A stretch of 5,804 nt of DNA. Origin: Trueperaceae bacterium. Its GTDB lineage: Bacteria > Deinococcota > Deinococci > Deinococcales > Trueperaceae. The notes under the pieces are model-generated. The model was not told the origin of the DNA. It worked only from the letters and a program-made list of their open reading frames with translations, and searched no databases. The first letter of the stretch is position 1, and every line of letters starts with the position of its first letter. The position numbers were made by a program, and so were the translations under genes. Positions 4,387-5,804 of this stretch are shown piece after piece. The stretch covers positions 1-5,804 of the forward strand of contig SKSV01000370.1 of NCBI GenBank assembly GCA_007122815.1. The letters are read 5' to 3'.

Positions 4387-5804
4387 ATGAACCTCCGTGA
4401 GGCCGTGATCAAACCCGTCGTGCTGGCCATCGACGACGAGCCCGAGGTCCTACGGGCCATCACGCGCGATCTGCGGTGGCGCTACGGCGACCGTTTCCGG
4501 GTACTGGACGCGCCCTCCGGAGCCGACGGGCTGGAGATCGTCGCGGCGCTGGAGCGTCGGCAGGAGCCGGTGGCGCTGTTCCTCGTCGACCAGCGCATGC
4601 CGTCGGTCAGCGGCACAGCCTTCCTGGAGCAGGCGGCTGCCCGCTACCCGGAGGCGAAGCGCGTCCTACTCACGGCCTACGCCGACACCGATGCGGCGAT
4701 TGACGCCATCAACACCGCCCGCGTGAACCACTACCTGCTCAAGCCTTGGCACCCGCCCGAGGAGAAGCTCTACCCCGTCCTCGACGATGAGCTCGAGGCC
4801 TGGTTGGCCGCGTTCAAGCCCGCCTTCCAGGGGGTGCGCCTGATCGACGCGCGCTGGTCACCGGCCGCGCACACGCTCAAGGTCTTCTTGGCGCGGAACC
4901 AGATCCCGTACCTGTGGCTCGATGCCGAGAGGCAACCCGAGGCGCTGCGCTCTATCGAAGCCGCAGGCGCGGGACCCGACGACCTGCCGCTGGTCCTGTG
5001 CCCTGACGGCACGGTCCTGCGCCGCGCCACCCCGGCGGCGGTCGCGGACGTGGTCGGCCTGCGCACCCAGGCCCAGGCACCCTTCTACGACCTGGTGATC
5101 ATAGGTGGGGGCCCGACCGGCCTGGCGGGGGCCGTCTACGGCGGCAGCGAGGGCCTGCAGACGCTGCTGGTGGAGCGCGACGCACCCGGCGGGCAGGCGG
5201 GCGAGAGCTCGCTCATAGAGAACTACCTCGGCTTCCCGGCCGGCGTGTCGGGCGCGGACCTCGCGCGGCGGGCCGCCACCCAGGCACGTCGCTTCGGCGT
5301 CCAACTACTGGTGCCGCAGGAGGTTGCGGCGGTCGAGATCGATGGGCCGTACCGCCGGGTGCGCTTCGCGGACGACGGCGCGGTGAACTGCCATGCGCTG
5401 ATCGTGGCCACCGGCGTGTCGTACCGTCGCCTCGACGTGCCCGGCGCGGACGCGCTTGCGGGCGCCGGCGTCTACTACGGCGCCGCGGCTGCCGAAGTCG
5501 GAGCGCTGCACGGCCAGGACGTGGCCGTCGTCGGCGGCGGGAACTCGGCCGGCCAGGCGGCGATGCACCTGTCGCGCTTCGCCCGTAGCGTGGCGCTGAT
5601 GATCCGCGGCGAAGACATCGGCGCCTCCATGTCGCGTTACCTAGTCGACCGCTTGGCTGCCGCCCCGAACGTGACGCTGATGCGCCGGACGCAGGTGACG
5701 CGCGTGATCGGCAACGGGCACCTCGAGCGCATCGAGATCGACGCCGACGGCTCTCCCCAGTCGATGAAGGCGACGGCGATGTTCGTGTTCATCGGTGCAC
5801 GGCC
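4387..5804 (+). CDS. Response regulator fused to thioredoxin-reductase-like FAD/NAD(P) oxidoreductase, 3' truncated by window
   Basis: 472 complete codons are visible with no stop; related fusions are roughly 550 aa, so perhaps 70-90 residues are missing. Residues 10-130 form a receiver domain with Asp16/Asp17, phospho-acceptor Asp68 (FLVDQRMP), Thr96 and Lys119 in LLKPW. Residues 148-228 resemble the thioredoxin/glutaredoxin-like middle domain of this fusion family (FLARNQIPYLWLD at 167-179, LPLVLCPDG at 200-208) but have no CxxC. From 234 follows a thioredoxin-reductase fold: FAD motif IIGGGPTGLAGAVY (238-251), GGQAGESSLIENYLGFP (268-284), ATG (341-343) and NAD(P) motif VVGGGNSAGQAA (381-392). 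At the place of the redox CxxC it reads GVYYGAAAAE (361-370), so it should not reduce disulfides and may pass electrons elsewhere. It is probably cytoplasmic and phosphorylation-controlled. ATG 4387 is preceded by a weak AGAAG (4376-4380); no other ATG or GTG exists in frame back to TAG 4201. It has its own promoter and is not in an operon with the gene before it. Confidence 0.9.
   Translation, partial: MNLREAVIKPVVLAIDDEPEVLRAITRDLRWRYGDRFRVLDAPSGADGLEIVAALERRQEPVALFLVDQRMPSVSGTAFLEQAAARYPEAKRVLLTAYADTDAAIDAINTARVNHYLLKPWHPPEEKLYPVLDDELEAWLAAFKPAFQGVRLIDARWSPAAHTLKVFLARNQIPYLWLDAERQPEALRSIEAAGAGPDDLPLVLCPDGTVLRRATPAAVADVVGLRTQAQAPFYDLVIIGGGPTGLAGAVYGGSEGLQTLLVERDAPGGQAGESSLIENYLGFPAGVSGADLARRAATQARRFGVQLLVPQEVAAVEIDGPYRRVRFADDGAVNCHALIVATGVSYRRLDVPGADALAGAGVYYGAAAAEVGALHGQDVAVVGGGNSAGQAAMHLSRFARSVALMIRGEDIGASMSRYLVDRLAAAPNVTLMRRTQVTRVIGNGHLERIEIDADGSPQSMKATAMFVFIGAR

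Noticed and set aside
1..5804. CRISPR arrays, tRNA or rRNA genes, insertion sequences
   Set aside because: I saw no regularly spaced repeats, cloverleaf-like sequences, rRNA signatures, transposase motifs or terminal inverted repeats in the window.

Overview
The window is GC-rich bacterial DNA with all recognisable genes on the + strand. Strong third-position G/C bias produces long antisense shadow frames. Gene content (secreted PQQ-type sugar dehydrogenases, a c-type cytochrome domain, a response regulator fused to a thioredoxin-reductase-like flavoprotein) suggests a free-living, aerobically respiring, high-GC bacterium. Deinococcota (Truepera-like) or a deep actinobacterial lineage would fit, but the sequence alone does not settle the taxon.

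Layout. Bases 1-335 are the 3' end of an NmrA-like/SDR NAD(P)-binding protein that begins upstream. Bases 336-591 hold no convincing gene; they end in a very strong Shine-Dalgarno. Bases 592-1911 encode a secreted glucose/sorbosone-dehydrogenase-type (GSDH fold, PQQ) protein of 439 aa. An 86-nt gap with a near-perfect 14-bp hairpin separates it from a paralogue at 1998-3740 (580 aa), which has the same beta-propeller domain plus a C-terminal cytochrome c domain (CxxCH with a downstream Met ligand). A small predicted secreted protein of unknown function (3751-4203) follows after only 10 nt. The 183-nt gap 4204-4386 carries the clearest promoter in the window (TTGACA, 17 nt, CATACT) and a small inverted repeat. 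From 4387 to the window end runs a fusion of response regulator, thioredoxin-fold-like middle domain and thioredoxin-reductase-like flavoprotein. It is cut off at the window edge.

How it may work together. The two propeller proteins are probably exported to the cell-envelope space and oxidise sugars or related alcohols/aldehydes. The second can pass electrons to its own haem; the first lacks a haem and needs an external acceptor, possibly its neighbour's cytochrome domain (inference). The 150-aa protein is likely co-expressed with them and exported. The flavoprotein has its own promoter, so it is probably a separate redox/signalling unit. Its reductase module lacks the usual CxxC, so disulfide reduction is unlikely.

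The points most worth following are the duplicated dehydrogenase pair with domain gain and active-site divergence, the unknown exported protein attached to it, and the CxxC-less fused regulator/flavoprotein.
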